Shown here piece after piece: positions 13,545 to 13,754 of a stretch of DNA of 13,754 nucleotides. The notes beneath the pieces were generated by a model that was not told the DNA's origin, searched no databases, and saw only the letters and a list, made by a program, of their open reading frames with translations. The stretch comes from DASYUM01 sp036001225 (GTDB lineage Bacteria; Methylomirabilota; Methylomirabilia; Rokubacteriales; DASRDR01). The stretch's first letter is position 1; every line of letters starts with the position of its first letter. A program made the translations under genes and the position numbers. The stretch lies in assembly GCA_036001225.1 (NCBI GenBank), contig DASYUM010000114.1, positions 1 to 13,754 on the forward strand, given 5' to 3'.

Positions 13545-13672
13545 GCGGGCCCAGGCCGGGTGTCTTAGGAACACTGTCGGACCGACCGGGCGCCGCGTGA
13601 CGGCCGAACCGCCACGCGCGTGATGTTCCGCTCCGCGCGGCGGCGTCTGCCGCCGCAATCCGGGGGGAGGGT
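13545..13672. other. Downstream region with short inverted repeats
   Basis: This stretch after the aspartate dehydrogenase stop has no supportable gene. It holds a perfect 8-bp hairpin GCGGCGGC-GTCT-GCCGCCGC (13637-13656), a short palindrome GTCGG-A-CCGAC (13577-13587) and a G-rich run from 13661. None has a U tract, so termination by this region is not assured. Confidence 0.4.
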
Positions 13673-13701
13673 TCGGAGGGGGCCGCCCAGGCCCCCTCCG
13701 A
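13673..13701 (-). terminator. 12-bp perfect GC-rich hairpin between convergent genes
   Basis: The arms 13673-13684 and 13690-13701 pair perfectly around a 5-nt loop (GCCCA). It lies 4 nt after the stop of the minus-strand gene at the right edge and about 130 bp after the aspartate dehydrogenase stop. That position suits a bidirectional terminator between convergent genes. Neither strand has a U tract, so termination may be Rho-dependent or the hairpin may mainly protect 3' ends. Confidence 0.5.
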
Positions 13702-13705
13702 TGCC

Positions 13706-13754
13706 CTAGTGGCCCTCGGCCTCCCGGCAGCGCTCGGCGTCGATGGCGGCCCTG
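13706..13754 (-). CDS. C-terminal fragment of an unidentified gene at the right edge
   Basis: Sixteen codons including a TAG stop (13706-13708) read RAAIDAERCREAEGH on the minus strand. The strong hairpin immediately downstream and the acidic/basic, plausible composition suggest this is the tail of a real gene convergent with the aspartate dehydrogenase. It is too short to assign to a family, and an open frame of this size can occur by chance. Confidence 0.35.
   Translation of the reverse strand, partial: RAAIDAERCREAEGH

Overview
This 13.75 kb window is GC-rich and gene-dense. It is bacterial chromosome from what looks like an uncultivated, free-living, Gram-negative-type organism. Six of the thirteen protein starts called here are GTG, stop/start overlaps of the GTGA or ATGA type are frequent, and two periplasmic binding-protein transporters are present. 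The gene mix would suit Candidatus Rokubacteria/Methylomirabilota or a high-GC proteobacterium. That placement is an impression from gene content; no marker gene settles it. There are no rRNA, tRNA, CRISPR, insertion-sequence or phage signals.

Layout. Positions 1-9695 are read entirely from the minus strand; 9792-13544 is read from the plus strand. The two halves diverge from a short promoter region at 9696-9791. In the direction of transcription, the minus-strand half starts with a tight operon: a TIGR02757/DUF2400 protein with a Cys-rich tail, rmuC and purC, each overlapping the next by 4 bp. A small GroES-like protein follows with its own promoter. Next come an M20 metallopeptidase, a MEMO-family protein with an N-terminal PqqD-like extension, a DUF1285-like protein overlapping a TlpA-type thioredoxin, and a TRAP transporter (dctP, dctQ, then dctM running off the left edge). 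The plus-strand half is a tripartite tricarboxylate transporter operon (tctC-tctB-tctA) ending in an aspartate dehydrogenase. A few codons of a convergent minus-strand gene appear at the right edge.

How the genes fit together. TIGR02757-rmuC-purC pairs DNA-maintenance genes with a purine-synthesis gene. The TRAP and TTT systems each carry a secreted solute-binding protein and point to scavenging of organic acids. The aspartate dehydrogenase co-transcribed with the TTT genes may interconvert an imported C4 acid or amino acid.

The most unusual non-coding feature is a pair of long hairpin repeats (about 3368-3416 and 6146-6194). They sit in the same orientation in two intergenic gaps, share their bulges and loop, and differ by a base-pair-preserving change. 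Two genes also have extended -10 promoters placed only 9-10 nt before the start codon, which suggests leaderless transcripts. Nothing in the window amounts to a clearly new multi-gene system. The hairpin repeat family, the leaderless promoters, the divergent GroES-like protein and the TTT/aspartate dehydrogenase pairing are the best leads.
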